The notes below the pieces were generated by a model. That model was not told where the DNA came from, did no database searches, and saw only the letters and a program-made list of their open reading frames with translations. 55,633 nt of DNA, taken from NCBI GenBank assembly GCA_021823625.1, contig JAKANS010000009.1, forward strand, positions 1 to 55,633, in the 5' to 3' direction. Below, piece by piece: positions 36,543-44,840 of this stretch (position 1 is its first letter; each line of letters opens with the position of its first letter). The stretch comes from a bacterium. GTDB lineage: Bacteria; Verrucomicrobiota; Verrucomicrobiia; Limisphaerales; J093. The translations under genes and the position numbers were made by a program.

Positions 36543-37391
36543 ATGAAATGGCCAAACCGCACGCGGCAGTCCGGCTTCACGCTGATCGAACTGCTCGTCG
36601 TCATTGCAATTATCGCCATCCTGGCGGGAATGTTACTGCCCGCTCTGAGCCGGGCCAAGGACAAGGCCCAAGCCACGGTGGACATCAACAACGTCAAGCA
36701 GATCCTCCTGGCCAGCGCCATGTACTCTACCGACAACCAGGATTCTCTCCCTCATCCCACTTGGGGCACGGTTCCTGCCGGCTTCGACGGCTGGGCCTAT
36801 GCCACCCAAAACAAAGGCCGCTTCCCTGGCGGACCAGCCAGTATCCCGAGCTGCCAGGGGTTCTTGGAGAACTCGATGCAGTTCAGTAACCAGGTTCAGT
36901 TCTTCAAGATCGGCCAGCTCGGGCCGTTCCTGACCACCCACCAGGTGATGTGGTGTCCGAAGGACGTGGCAGACCGCTCCCGGGGTCAGTACAAAACGTG
37001 GTGGAAGGACCGCTACGTGAAGGTCACATCCTATTGCTGCAACGGCACCGTCGGTGGCTATTGCGGGCCCAAAGGGGACCCTAACAATGGCTTGGGCAAC
37101 GGCAAGACCTACAAGACGTCGGATTTCAATGCCACCGACATCCAACTGTGGGAACAGAACGAGGCGAACGGATTCTACTTCAACGACGCCGGCAACAACC
37201 CCGAGACCGCGGGTGAAGTCGTTTCCCAACGCCATGCGGGCGGCGCTTACAAGGACAACGTGGACCGCGGTGGCGGCGCCATGATTGGAACGATCGGCGG
37301 GACCGCCCAGTATATCAAAATGGGGAAGTTCATGAATTACCTCAAGGCCCCGCGGCCGAACGAATTGCTGAACGGCCCGGGTTACAAATAA
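36543..37391 (+). CDS. Second pseudopilin-like secreted protein
   Basis: A 282-residue protein with a ten-residue charged leader ([10 protein letters not shown]) followed by [32 protein letters not shown], a typical prepilin peptidase site with Glu +5. The body is Gly/Asn/Trp-rich with five or more Cys, four close together (CPKDV...[10 protein letters not shown]), and has the DXX repeats of the DUF1559-like family ([40 protein letters not shown]). It starts 69 bases from the divergent glycoamylase-like gene. A perfect hairpin follows its stop. It differs in the body from the pseudopilin at 26425, so they are not recent copies. Confidence 0.85.
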   Translation: MKWPNRTRQSGFTLIELLVVIAIIAILAGMLLPALSRAKDKAQATVDINNVKQILLASAMYSTDNQDSLPHPTWGTVPAGFDGWAYATQNKGRFPGGPASIPSCQGFLENSMQFSNQVQFFKIGQLGPFLTTHQVMWCPKDVADRSRGQYKTWWKDRYVKVTSYCCNGTVGGYCGPKGDPNNGLGNGKTYKTSDFNATDIQLWEQNEANGFYFNDAGNNPETAGEVVSQRHAGGAYKDNVDRGGGAMIGTIGGTAQYIKMGKFMNYLKAPRPNELLNGPGYK

Positions 37392-37442
37392 GCCGGCGAC
37401 CAGCCCGCCAAGGTACCGGCGCTTCCATTTCGTTCTTCGCTC

Positions 37443-37475
37443 GAACTCCCGCCTCAACCGGCGGGAGTTCCTGCT
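37443..37475 (+). terminator. Intrinsic terminator-like hairpin
   Basis: GAACTCCCGCC and GGCGGGAGTTC form a perfect 11-bp stem around TCAACC, followed by CTGCTTTCT. It lies 52 bases after the pseudopilin stop and about 20 bases before the convergent addB stop, so it may end both transcripts. Confidence 0.7.
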
Positions 37476-37495
37476 TTCTGACCCCCTCGGCCGGC

Positions 37496-40400
37496 TCACG
37501 CCCCCGCTGCCGTCAACCGGCGAAACCGATGGCTCCACGGATCGATCCGGCACACCGCCTGGAACCGGCACGAGTCGCAAGCCTTGAGGTTGGCGCCTTT
37601 CTGGAACGGATCCACCTTCGCCACTCCCGAGAAGATCGCGCGACCCAACTCTCGAATCTTCGCCTCGACGTCGGCCAGTAGTTGCCCGAACTTGGTCGCC
37701 GTCAGCGGGTCCGCCGGTCGCGCCGCCAAACCGCAGTCCTTGGTGCGCTTGAACGCGAACTGGCCGCTCGGCGTCCTGTCCGCTTCCGCGTCGAGGGCCG
37801 GCAAGGCATCGGCGCGGAAACGTCCGCGATGCGGGTAGGCGGAACGCCCTTCTTCCGCGGAAGCGCCCAGCACTTCGTCGCGGTGCTCGCCGCCGGGCAA
37901 CCGGCCACGCAGGCTCACGTAGAAAAACCCTGCCGGCACCAGCCGGACCGGAAGTGCCGACGCTTGAGCCTTTTCTTCCGGCTCGACGGGCGGAGCCGTT
38001 CCCTGCCTCCCCGCGCCTCGCGCCTCGCGCCTCGCGTCCGCCCCCGCCACCACCGCCGCCAGGTAAACCGGCAACTGCATCTGGATGCCCTGCGCGAACA
38101 AAGTCGGATCGAACGCCAGCGTGCCAGACTTGTAATCGTGCACGACGCACCAGGCTTCGCCGGGCCGCGGGCCGGGGGCGAGATCGACGCGATCCACTTT
38201 GCCCACCAAGGCCAGCTTGTGCCGGCCGTCCAAGGCGATTTCCCAGGCCGGCAGTGCGGCGTCGCGGAAGCCGAACGCCAGCTCCGCCGCGCGTGGATTC
38301 AGGCCGTAGCTGGTGCGCATCCAGTTTACCAGGACGCTGACAAAGTTCTGCAATGCGTCGGTCAAGCCGCGCGCAGTCAGCAGGTCGCCATCGTCCGCGC
38401 TGAGCAGGCCGCCGCCGAATTCGCGCGCCACTTCGGCCGCGATTGTGCCCACCTGCACGCGCGCCTCGTCAGGCGTCAGGTCGCGCCACTCCCGGCCAGC
38501 CTCGCGCACCGCGGCGTGGAACCGACGCAGCACCTCGTGTTGGTAACTGCCGAGCTGCCGGGCATCCGCCTCAAAGCGCTGGCGCTCGCCCGCACGGAGC
38601 CCCGCCGCGATGAAGAATTTGAACGGGCACGCGGCGAAGTCTTCGAGCCGGGAGACCGAGGTGGTGAGCACGGCCGGGCCGTAAAGCCGCTCGGCAATCG
38701 CGGGGGCCAATGCCTCGCCCATGCCCGCCACGGCTGGCAGACCCAGCGAGAGATTCCACGAACTGGCGCTCGTCATCCGCGCACCTGAACTGTCCCGAGT
38801 TCCCCTCACCCCAGCCCTCTCCCCCGGCGGGGGAGAGGGCTGGGGTGAGGGGGCTACTGAGGTCGCGAGAACCAAGTCCAGCCGTTCGCCGACCGCCGCT
38901 TGAATTTCCCCCAGCAGGCGGACCAGACGGTCATCGCCAGCGGCGAGGGCGCGCCAGGCCGGTGCGACCAACTCACACGCGTGTTCGGCCGCGACCGGTT
39001 CGCCGCGCTCAACCCCGGTTTCGAGGGCAAGCCGCGGAAACGCCCGCTGCAGTTGCGCCAGGAATGACGACGGATTCAACGGTCGATCATCCGCACCCTG
39101 GCGCGAAAAAGTGGCCAGCAGCCGCTCCCTTGGACGCGTGCAGGCGATGTAGCCGTAGTAACGCTCGCGGCCGATTTGCCGGCGCGTATCCAGGCCAAGC
39201 GCGACCCCCAGCGACTCCAGGCACTCGCGTTCGCCTTCGGTGAGAATTGGCGGAGTTGCTGGCCGGGCAGGGAACACGCCTTCGTTCAAACCGAGCAAAA
39301 CGACCAGGCGTAAGTCCGGGTTCCGCGAGCGATCCACCGCGCCCACGAGCACTTGATCCAGCGCGGGCGGAATCACGCCCACGGTGAGATTGGCGAGCCC
39401 GGCTTCCAAGATCGGCAGCCATTCCCGCAATGGCAGTCGCTCGGCCGGAAACGCCAGCGCCACGTTTTCGAGCCAATCCAACATCTGCTCCCACACCGCG
39501 CCGTGAACCTGCGCCGCTGCCTGGCCGGCGAAGCTCTCCTGGCTGGCACGACCACCGTCAGCCCAGCGGTTCAGTTGCGATTCGACCTCGAGTTCCGTCC
39601 AAAGTTCCCGCAGCGCATCGGCCAGTTCCGGGCCGGTCGGCTGGCCAGGTGCGTCGCCATTCCCCAAACCCGCGTTGGCCGAAGCACGCAGCCCCAAGGC
39701 CGTTTCCCAACGCACGAAAGGCGGAACCAGCCGGGCGCGCATTTGTTCCGCGCGCTCCGTCAGCGCCGGCGAATCGGCAACCGCGATCACCTCGCGCCAA
39801 ACCCGGCCGGTCCAGCCGCGCGCCAGCGCCTCGTTTTCAAGCCAGTCCACCGCCGCTTCAGCCGCCGGCACCAGGCCGGTCTTCAGCGCGCCGAACCAGT
39901 CCTCGTGCTGCCAGCCGAAGGCAACGGTGCGCAGCGCGCTGCGCGTCAGTTCGGCCAGCGGGTGGTGCGCGACCGGTTCGCGACGGTCGAGGAAAATCGG
40001 GATGTCGTAGCGCCGGAACACGCGGCGGATCGTTTCGTGATAGCCTTCGAGCGAACGCGCCAGCACGGCGACTTCGCGGAAACGCGCCGGCGCGCCGCGC
40101 ACGAATCGCAGAATCTCGCGCGCCGCCACGGTCGCCTCCTGGGTGGCGTTCGCGCAGGATACCACCCGTACCGCCGGACCCGGCTCGGAGTCGAAGGGTA
40201 CAGGCGCCGCCCAGCAGCGTTCCAGGTGGCGGAGCGCCGGCGAAGCGGCGAAGCGACCGCCGGTGTCGTTCCGGGCGAGCGTCTCGACCACGACCTCGCA
40301 ACTCGCAGTCCCGGTCAGGTGCTCACGCAACCGGCGAAAACTCTCGCCCACCGGCGCCCAGATTGAGAGCCAGTGCGCGGCCTCGGTCGGCGCGGTGTCG

Positions 40401-41113
40401 AGACAGAAAGCCAGTGTGGCCTGCGCACAATCGGGCAGGACGGCGGCAAGCAAGTCCAGCTCCTGCGGCGTCATTTCCGCGAAGCCATCGAGCCAGAGAC
40501 CGCCGAAGCGCGGGGCCGCCGGCGCACCAGACCGCGAGGCGCGCCAAGCGGCCGCGGCCACGTCCAGCAGGCAGTCGGCGTCCTGGAGTTCGTGTCGTTC
40601 CAACCAGTCCAGGTAAAGGCGGAGCAGCCGCGCGAGGTCGGTCAGTTTTCCGGCGAGTGTCGCATCAGCCGCCTGGCTGCCGGCCAGCCGATCGAGCCGG
40701 TCGGGGGTGACCTGGTGGCACTGGAATTCGCGGAGCAGCAAGTTCACCTGGCCGGCAAAACCGGTCAGCCGCGCGGCCGCGCGAAACACGCTCAACTCCT
40801 CGCGGTGGCGGGCCAGGAGCGCCCGCAAAACCATGAGCCGGCCCTCCTCGGAAAGGAGTTGCGGCGTGGCGGTTCCGGTCATTTCCAGAAGCAACCGCGC
40901 CAGGCGCTCGAAAGACAGAATCCGCAACCGGGTGTACCCCGGCAGGCCGGGCGTGGCCAGCAGTTGGCGCTCGAGTTGGAAGGTGGCCTGTTTCGGGGCG
41001 AGGAAGAGCAGCGGGAGTCCGTCCGGCTCGGCCCGCAAAGCGGCGCGCACCTCGTCCACGCAGCGGCAGGTTTTGCCGCTGCCGGCCGGGCCGAGGAGGA
41101 AACGCGCGCGCAC
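37496..41113 (-). CDS. addB: AddB-like helicase-nuclease
   Basis: A 1205-residue protein. Walker A is LLGPAGSGKT at residues 6-15, followed by helicase-like segments (LFLAPKQATFQLER, LWLDGFAEMTPQELDLL, AVLARSLEGYHETIRRVFRRYDIP, VVLLGLNEGVFP, YIACTRPRERLL). The C-terminal RecB-like nuclease has VGKVDRVDL and VVHDYKSGTLAF, with Cys in FAACPFKFF and ACDSCRFQAVC forming the iron-sulphur cluster typical of AddB. By family it works with AddA in recombination repair of double-strand breaks; no addA is in the window. Two oddities lie inside it: a perfect 51-bp palindrome at 38802-38852 and a heptamer tandem at 38012-38036. The 3' end faces the pseudopilin terminator. Confidence 0.88.
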   Translation of the reverse strand: MRARFLLGPAGSGKTCRCVDEVRAALRAEPDGLPLLFLAPKQATFQLERQLLATPGLPGYTRLRILSFERLARLLLEMTGTATPQLLSEEGRLMVLRALLARHREELSVFRAAARLTGFAGQVNLLLREFQCHQVTPDRLDRLAGSQAADATLAGKLTDLARLLRLYLDWLERHELQDADCLLDVAAAAWRASRSGAPAAPRFGGLWLDGFAEMTPQELDLLAAVLPDCAQATLAFCLDTAPTEAAHWLSIWAPVGESFRRLREHLTGTASCEVVVETLARNDTGGRFAASPALRHLERCWAAPVPFDSEPGPAVRVVSCANATQEATVAAREILRFVRGAPARFREVAVLARSLEGYHETIRRVFRRYDIPIFLDRREPVAHHPLAELTRSALRTVAFGWQHEDWFGALKTGLVPAAEAAVDWLENEALARGWTGRVWREVIAVADSPALTERAEQMRARLVPPFVRWETALGLRASANAGLGNGDAPGQPTGPELADALRELWTELEVESQLNRWADGGRASQESFAGQAAAQVHGAVWEQMLDWLENVALAFPAERLPLREWLPILEAGLANLTVGVIPPALDQVLVGAVDRSRNPDLRLVVLLGLNEGVFPARPATPPILTEGERECLESLGVALGLDTRRQIGRERYYGYIACTRPRERLLATFSRQGADDRPLNPSSFLAQLQRAFPRLALETGVERGEPVAAEHACELVAPAWRALAAGDDRLVRLLGEIQAAVGERLDLVLATSVAPSPQPSPPPGERAGVRGTRDSSGARMTSASSWNLSLGLPAVAGMGEALAPAIAERLYGPAVLTTSVSRLEDFAACPFKFFIAAGLRAGERQRFEADARQLGSYQHEVLRRFHAAVREAGREWRDLTPDEARVQVGTIAAEVAREFGGGLLSADDGDLLTARGLTDALQNFVSVLVNWMRTSYGLNPRAAELAFGFRDAALPAWEIALDGRHKLALVGKVDRVDLAPGPRPGEAWCVVHDYKSGTLAFDPTLFAQGIQMQLPVYLAAVVAGADARREARGAGRQGTAPPVEPEEKAQASALPVRLVPAGFFYVSLRGRLPGGEHRDEVLGASAEEGRSAYPHRGRFRADALPALDAEADRTPSGQFAFKRTKDCGLAARPADPLTATKFGQLLADVEAKIRELGRAIFSGVAKVDPFQKGANLKACDSCRFQAVCRIDPWSHRFRRLTAAGA
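38012..38036. repeat. Heptamer tandem repeat inside addB
   Basis: CGCGCCT occurs three times in a row plus a partial CGCG. On the minus strand it encodes part of the ADARREARGAGRQG segment, an Arg/Ala-rich insert near residue 1030 just after the nuclease motif. Gain or loss of one unit would shift the frame. Confidence 0.75.
38802..38852. repeat. Perfect 51-bp palindrome (REP-like) read through in addB
   Basis: Two perfectly complementary 24-base arms (outermost CCCCTCACCCCAGCCCTCTC) surround GGC. On the minus strand it encodes the in-frame APSPQPSPPPGERAGVRG-type segment near residues 754-771. Such palindromes are usually intergenic in many bacteria; this one keeps the frame because 51 is a multiple of three. 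The segment lies in a linker between the helicase-like and nuclease parts. Confidence 0.95.
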
Positions 41114-41252
41114 GCCGCAGTTATCGGGCGCTGCCCGCCGGGTCGCAACGCGATTCTCTGAACTCGCGCCGGTTAGGCTCGGCGCCCCAACGCGGCACTC
41201 ATCTGGCGCAGAATTGACAAGGCCAGGGGGCTTCGGAAGACTGGCCCGTCAC

Positions 41253-42188
41253 ATGTCTAAGCCGGCTCTCGGTCGCGGCTTGGGCGCCTTGCTGGGCGGC
41301 GGGTCGGCCGCAACCCCGCCGGTAGCCCCCGCTGTTGCCCCAGCCACCCGCCCCGGCCTGTCGGCCGCCGCCGACACCCGGGATCGTGTTCAGCGGGTGG
41401 CGCTGAGCCGTGTTCGCCCCAGTCCGTTCCAGCCGCGGAAAGACTTCACCGACGAGGCGTTGCGCGAGCTGGCGGACTCGATCAAGGAGCAAGGCGTGGT
41501 GCAACCGCTCATCGTGCGAGTGCGGCCGGACCACTTGGAACTCATCGCCGGCGAGCGGCGCTGGCGGGCGGCGCAATTGGCCGGGCTGGCCGAGGTGCCG
41601 GTGATCGTCCGCGAAGCCAGCGACACCGAGGCGCTCGAGCTGGCGTTGATCGAAAACCTCCAGCGCGAGAACCTCAACCCGATCGAGGAAGCGCTGGGTT
41701 ATCGCCAGTTGATCGAGCAGTTCCACCTGCGTCAGGAAGACGCGGCGCAGAAGGTCGGCAAGAGCCGCGTGGCGGTCGCCAACGCGCTGCGCCTGCTCAA
41801 GCTCGCGGACGAGCTCCAGACATTCGTCCGCAACGGCCTTTTATCGGTCGGGCACGCCAAGGTGATCCTGGGCCTGCCCGGCGCGGCCGACCAGAAACTG
41901 GCCGCGGAGCGAGCGATCAAGGACGGGTTGAACGTGCGCCAGACCGAGGACTTGGTGGCGCGCATGGCGGCAGGCACGGGGGTGACGCCGGCGGCCCGCA
42001 CGGGCGGCTTGCGAACCGCCGCGCCGCGCGACGTGCACGTGGCGGCGCTGGAAAGCCGGCTGCAGGAAAAACTGGGCACCAAGGTCACGCTGCGTTACCG
42101 GCAGGGCCGCGGCGCGCTGGAGGTGAAATTTTTCAACGACGAAGAGCTGGAGCGGATTATGGAGTTGCTGGGGGTGAGCGCCGAATGA
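41253..42188 (+). CDS. parB: ParB chromosome-partitioning protein
   Basis: A 311-residue DNA-binding CTPase. The N-terminal SKPALGRGLGALLGG is the ParA-interacting type of start, followed by a low-complexity linker. Core motifs: PSPFQPRKDF, ELADSIKEQGVVQPLIVR, the nucleotide-binding GERRWRAAQLAG, ALIENLQRENLNPIEEA, and an HTH (QEDAAQKVGKSRVAVANALRLLKL). The C-terminal dimerisation part reads KVTLRYRQGRGALEVKFFNDEELERIMELL. It binds parS sites and loads the segregation complex. ParA is not in the window, and no parS-like palindrome (TGTTTCACGTGAAACA) was seen by eye. The start ATG 41253 is clear. Confidence 0.95.
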   Translation: MSKPALGRGLGALLGGGSAATPPVAPAVAPATRPGLSAAADTRDRVQRVALSRVRPSPFQPRKDFTDEALRELADSIKEQGVVQPLIVRVRPDHLELIAGERRWRAAQLAGLAEVPVIVREASDTEALELALIENLQRENLNPIEEALGYRQLIEQFHLRQEDAAQKVGKSRVAVANALRLLKLADELQTFVRNGLLSVGHAKVILGLPGAADQKLAAERAIKDGLNVRQTEDLVARMAAGTGVTPAARTGGLRTAAPRDVHVAALESRLQEKLGTKVTLRYRQGRGALEVKFFNDEELERIMELLGVSAE

Positions 42189-42222
42189 TTGGAGCCAAGG
42201 TCCCGCGGAGCGGATTTAACCT

Positions 42223-43350
42223 ATGACGATATCGCAAGCGAAACGGAACGAGTGCGCGGAACGGTTGCTGGCCAACGCCGGCAAGGTGCCGCAACTGAAG
42301 GCGTTCGTGGGGCTGGACGGCTTCGTGGACGAAATCCTCCACGTGGTGGACAAACGCGAGAACGCCGAAAAGCACACGCGGCTGCCCAGGATGGCGCAGT
42401 GGGCCAAACGCATCGACGACGCCGCGGGCCGCAGTACGAACATCGAGCTGGTGAGCCAGATGACCAAGCTCGGCGGCAACGGCCCCATCATGGCCAACGC
42501 GCTCGCCAGCCTGGGCATGAAGGTCGCTTACCTCGGCGTGCTGGGTTACCCGAACCTGCACCCGGTATTCGCCGATTTCGCCCGGCGCGCGGAAGTGCAT
42601 TCGATCGCCGAACCGGGCTACACGGACGCGGTCGAGTTCGAGGACGGCAAGGTCATGCTCGGCAAGCACCAGTCGCTGAAGCAAATGAACTGGGAAAACA
42701 TCCGGTCGCGCTTTGGCGTCGAGAAGCTCGCTGCCCGGCTCGATCAGGCGCAGCTCGTCGGGTTTGTGAACTGGACGATGCTCCCGTACATGAGCGGCAT
42801 TTGGGAGGCGATCCAAACGGAACTTTGCCCGAAGCTGGCTGGACCGCGGCGGCAGCTCTTCGTGGACCTGGCCGATCCGGAAAAGCGCCTCCCAGCGGAT
42901 GTCCGCCACGCGCTGGACCTGGTGGTGCGCTTCGGCCAGTGGTTCGACGTCACTCTCGGTCTGAACGAGAAGGAACTGCACGAAGTCGCCAAGGCGCTGG
43001 ACATCGACCGCCCGGCGCCGACGCCGGAGGCGCTTACCGAACTGGCCCGGCAGGTTCACCAGCGGGTGTCGGTCCAGACGTTGGTGGTGCATCCGGTTTC
43101 GTTCGCCCTCGCCCTTTCCAAGAACGGCACGGCGATCACGAGCGGCCCGGTTACCAGCACGCCGCTCATCACGACTGGCGCCGGCGATCACTTCAACTCC
43201 GGCTTCTGTCTGGGCAAGCTGCTCGGCCTGGACAACCTGGACGCCCTGCTCGCGGGGGTCACCACCAGCGGTTTCTATGTGCGCACCGCCAAGAGTCCGG
43301 GCGTCACCGATCTGGCCGGCTTGCTCCGCGACGAATCGGTGACTTATTGA
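42223..43350 (+). CDS. PfkB-family carbohydrate kinase
   Basis: A 375-residue ribokinase-like protein. The N-terminal part has VGLDGFVDEILHVVDKR and KLGGNGPIMANALASLGMKVAYLG (the substrate-binding glycine motif); the C-terminal anion-hole motif is TTGAGDHFNSGFCLG, with the catalytic Asp. The gene starts 35 bases after parB. Many Verrucomicrobia carry this type with unknown substrate, probably a sugar or sugar alcohol. The deformylase gene follows within 30 bases, so parB, this kinase and def look co-transcribed. Confidence 0.88.
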   Translation: MTISQAKRNECAERLLANAGKVPQLKAFVGLDGFVDEILHVVDKRENAEKHTRLPRMAQWAKRIDDAAGRSTNIELVSQMTKLGGNGPIMANALASLGMKVAYLGVLGYPNLHPVFADFARRAEVHSIAEPGYTDAVEFEDGKVMLGKHQSLKQMNWENIRSRFGVEKLAARLDQAQLVGFVNWTMLPYMSGIWEAIQTELCPKLAGPRRQLFVDLADPEKRLPADVRHALDLVVRFGQWFDVTLGLNEKELHEVAKALDIDRPAPTPEALTELARQVHQRVSVQTLVVHPVSFALALSKNGTAITSGPVTSTPLITTGAGDHFNSGFCLGKLLGLDNLDALLAGVTTSGFYVRTAKSPGVTDLAGLLRDESVTY

Positions 43351-43377
43351 GCGGCGACCGGCCAGCGTTATCCAGCC

Positions 43378-43956
43378 ATGGTTCTTGAAATCGTACAATA
43401 CGGCCACCCGGCTTTGCGTCAGCCCGGCGCCCGCGTCGAACAAGTGGACGGATCGATCCGTCAGTTCGCCGCGAACCTGCTCGAAACGATGCACGACGCC
43501 GAGGGCGTTGGGCTGGCGGCCCAGCAGGTCGGACGCGCCTTGCAGGTTTTCGTCATCGATGTGCGTGGCGTCAAAGACCGGCCGTCCACCCTGGAGCGCG
43601 ACGGCCAGGCCGTCGATCCTCATGCCGCGATGCCGATGGTCCTGATCAACCCGGAGGTCACGCCGGTCGGGCCACCCGCCACCGGCCCGGAAGGTTGCCT
43701 GAGTTTCCCCGAACTCTACGGTGACATCACGCGGCCGGAATCGGCGGACGTGAAGGCGCTGAACGAAAAGGGGGAAACCGTCAGCTTTCGCTGCAGCGGC
43801 CTGCTGGCCCGCGCCATCCAGCACGAGTTGGACCACCTCAAAGGCATCCTGTTCATCGACCGGATGACCGCCGCCCGGCGACGCGAAATCCAGCCGGAGT
43901 TGGACGCCCTCATGGCCGAGACCAAGGCCGCGCTTCAGCCGAAAAAGAAGAAGTAA
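43378..43956 (+). CDS. def: Peptide deformylase
   Basis: A 192-residue Fe/Zn metalloenzyme that removes the formyl group from nascent proteins. Its three motifs are GVGLAAQQVG, EGCLSFPELYGDITRP and QHELDHLKGILFIDRM, which supply the metal-binding Cys and two His and the catalytic Glu. A longer loop (DVRGVKDRPSTLERDGQAVDPHAAMPMVLINPE) follows motif 1. The start is the ATG at 43378, directly before VLEIVQYGHPALR. It closes the parB-kinase-def run. Confidence 0.95.
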   Translation: MVLEIVQYGHPALRQPGARVEQVDGSIRQFAANLLETMHDAEGVGLAAQQVGRALQVFVIDVRGVKDRPSTLERDGQAVDPHAAMPMVLINPEVTPVGPPATGPEGCLSFPELYGDITRPESADVKALNEKGETVSFRCSGLLARAIQHELDHLKGILFIDRMTAARRREIQPELDALMAETKAALQPKKKK

Positions 43957-44046
43957 GTCTCGCCCCGCGCGCGGTTCGCCGACCTGGCGCCACTCCCGAC
44001 GCGACTTCAGTTCCTGGCTTGACGAACCCGGGTCCGCAATCTATCA

Positions 44047-44073
44047 AACGTTCGTTTAGTTTTAACGAACGTT
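44047..44073. promoter_or_regulatory. TetR-type operator before the efflux operon
   Basis: AACGTTCGTT and its exact complement AACGAACGTT lie 7 bases apart and end 7 bases before the TetR gene start. Each half also has internal symmetry (AACGTT). The position and form suit autoregulation by the TetR protein and control of the whole efflux operon. Confidence 0.8.
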
Positions 44074-44080
44074 CAGTTAC

Positions 44081-44776
44081 ATGCCTGGGGCAAAACAAAT
44101 CGACCGCAAGACCCGAATCCTCGACGCCGCCGAGCGCGCCTTTGCCGAATACGGCTTTGCCGGGGCGTCGCTGCGGCACATCGTGCTCGAGGCGCAGGTC
44201 AACCTCGCCACGGTCTATTATTACTTCGAGTCCAAGGAGGGGTTGATGGCGGCGGTCTTCGAGCGCCGGTTCGGCCCGCTCCGCCAGGAACACCTGGATT
44301 TGCTCGCCCGCCGGAAACGCGAAGCCAAAGGCGGCGTGCTGTCGGTGGAGCAAATCGTCGAAACCATGCTGGTCCCGCCGCTGCGACTGGCCGGGGCCGC
44401 CTCGACCAAAAGCCATGCCAACATGCGTTTGATCGGCCGCATGGTGACCGATCCCAACCCGCAGACGCAGGAGCTTCTGCGCCGCCAGCACGAACGCGTC
44501 CGGGCGGCGTTCCTGGAGGAACTCCACCGCAGCCTGCCCGACCTGCCCTGGCCCGACCTGCAGTGGCGCTTCGAGTTTTTCTGGGGGGCCGTGGCTTTCA
44601 TCTTGTGCAACCCCGGCAAGATCGAGAAATCCACCAGAGGTGTCTGCAATCCAGCCGACCCGCGGCTGGTGTTGGCCCAAATGAAGGCGTGCTTCGCCGC
44701 CGGCTTCCGTGCCCCGGCGGCGGCCGTGAACGAGGTATCATTTCTGCTATCCGCCAATGAGACCGTCGCCGTCTGA
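44081..44776 (+). CDS. TetR-family repressor of the efflux operon
   Basis: A 231-residue regulator. The N-terminal HTH (about 10-60) reads RILDAAERAFAEYGFAGASLRHI, then AQVNLATVYYYFESKEGLMAAVF, a textbook TetR recognition region. The C-terminal ligand domain (HANMRLIGRMVTDPN, PWPDLQWRFEFFWGAVAFILCN) resembles the CecR/DUF1956 group. The perfect inverted repeat just before its start is its likely site, and the MFP gene follows after 64 bases on the same strand, so it probably represses the entire efflux operon until an inducer binds. Confidence 0.9.
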   Translation: MPGAKQIDRKTRILDAAERAFAEYGFAGASLRHIVLEAQVNLATVYYYFESKEGLMAAVFERRFGPLRQEHLDLLARRKREAKGGVLSVEQIVETMLVPPLRLAGAASTKSHANMRLIGRMVTDPNPQTQELLRRQHERVRAAFLEELHRSLPDLPWPDLQWRFEFFWGAVAFILCNPGKIEKSTRGVCNPADPRLVLAQMKACFAAGFRAPAAAVNEVSFLLSANETVAV

Positions 44777-44840
44777 ACCGCTTCGTTTCATGTCATCGTA
44801 GCGGGAACCGGCGGATGGTCGGTTGGGACTATCACTCTTT

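Noticed and set aside
41114..41252. parS site near parB
   Set aside because: No sequence resembling TGTTTCACGTGAAACA was seen in the gap or in neighbouring genes.
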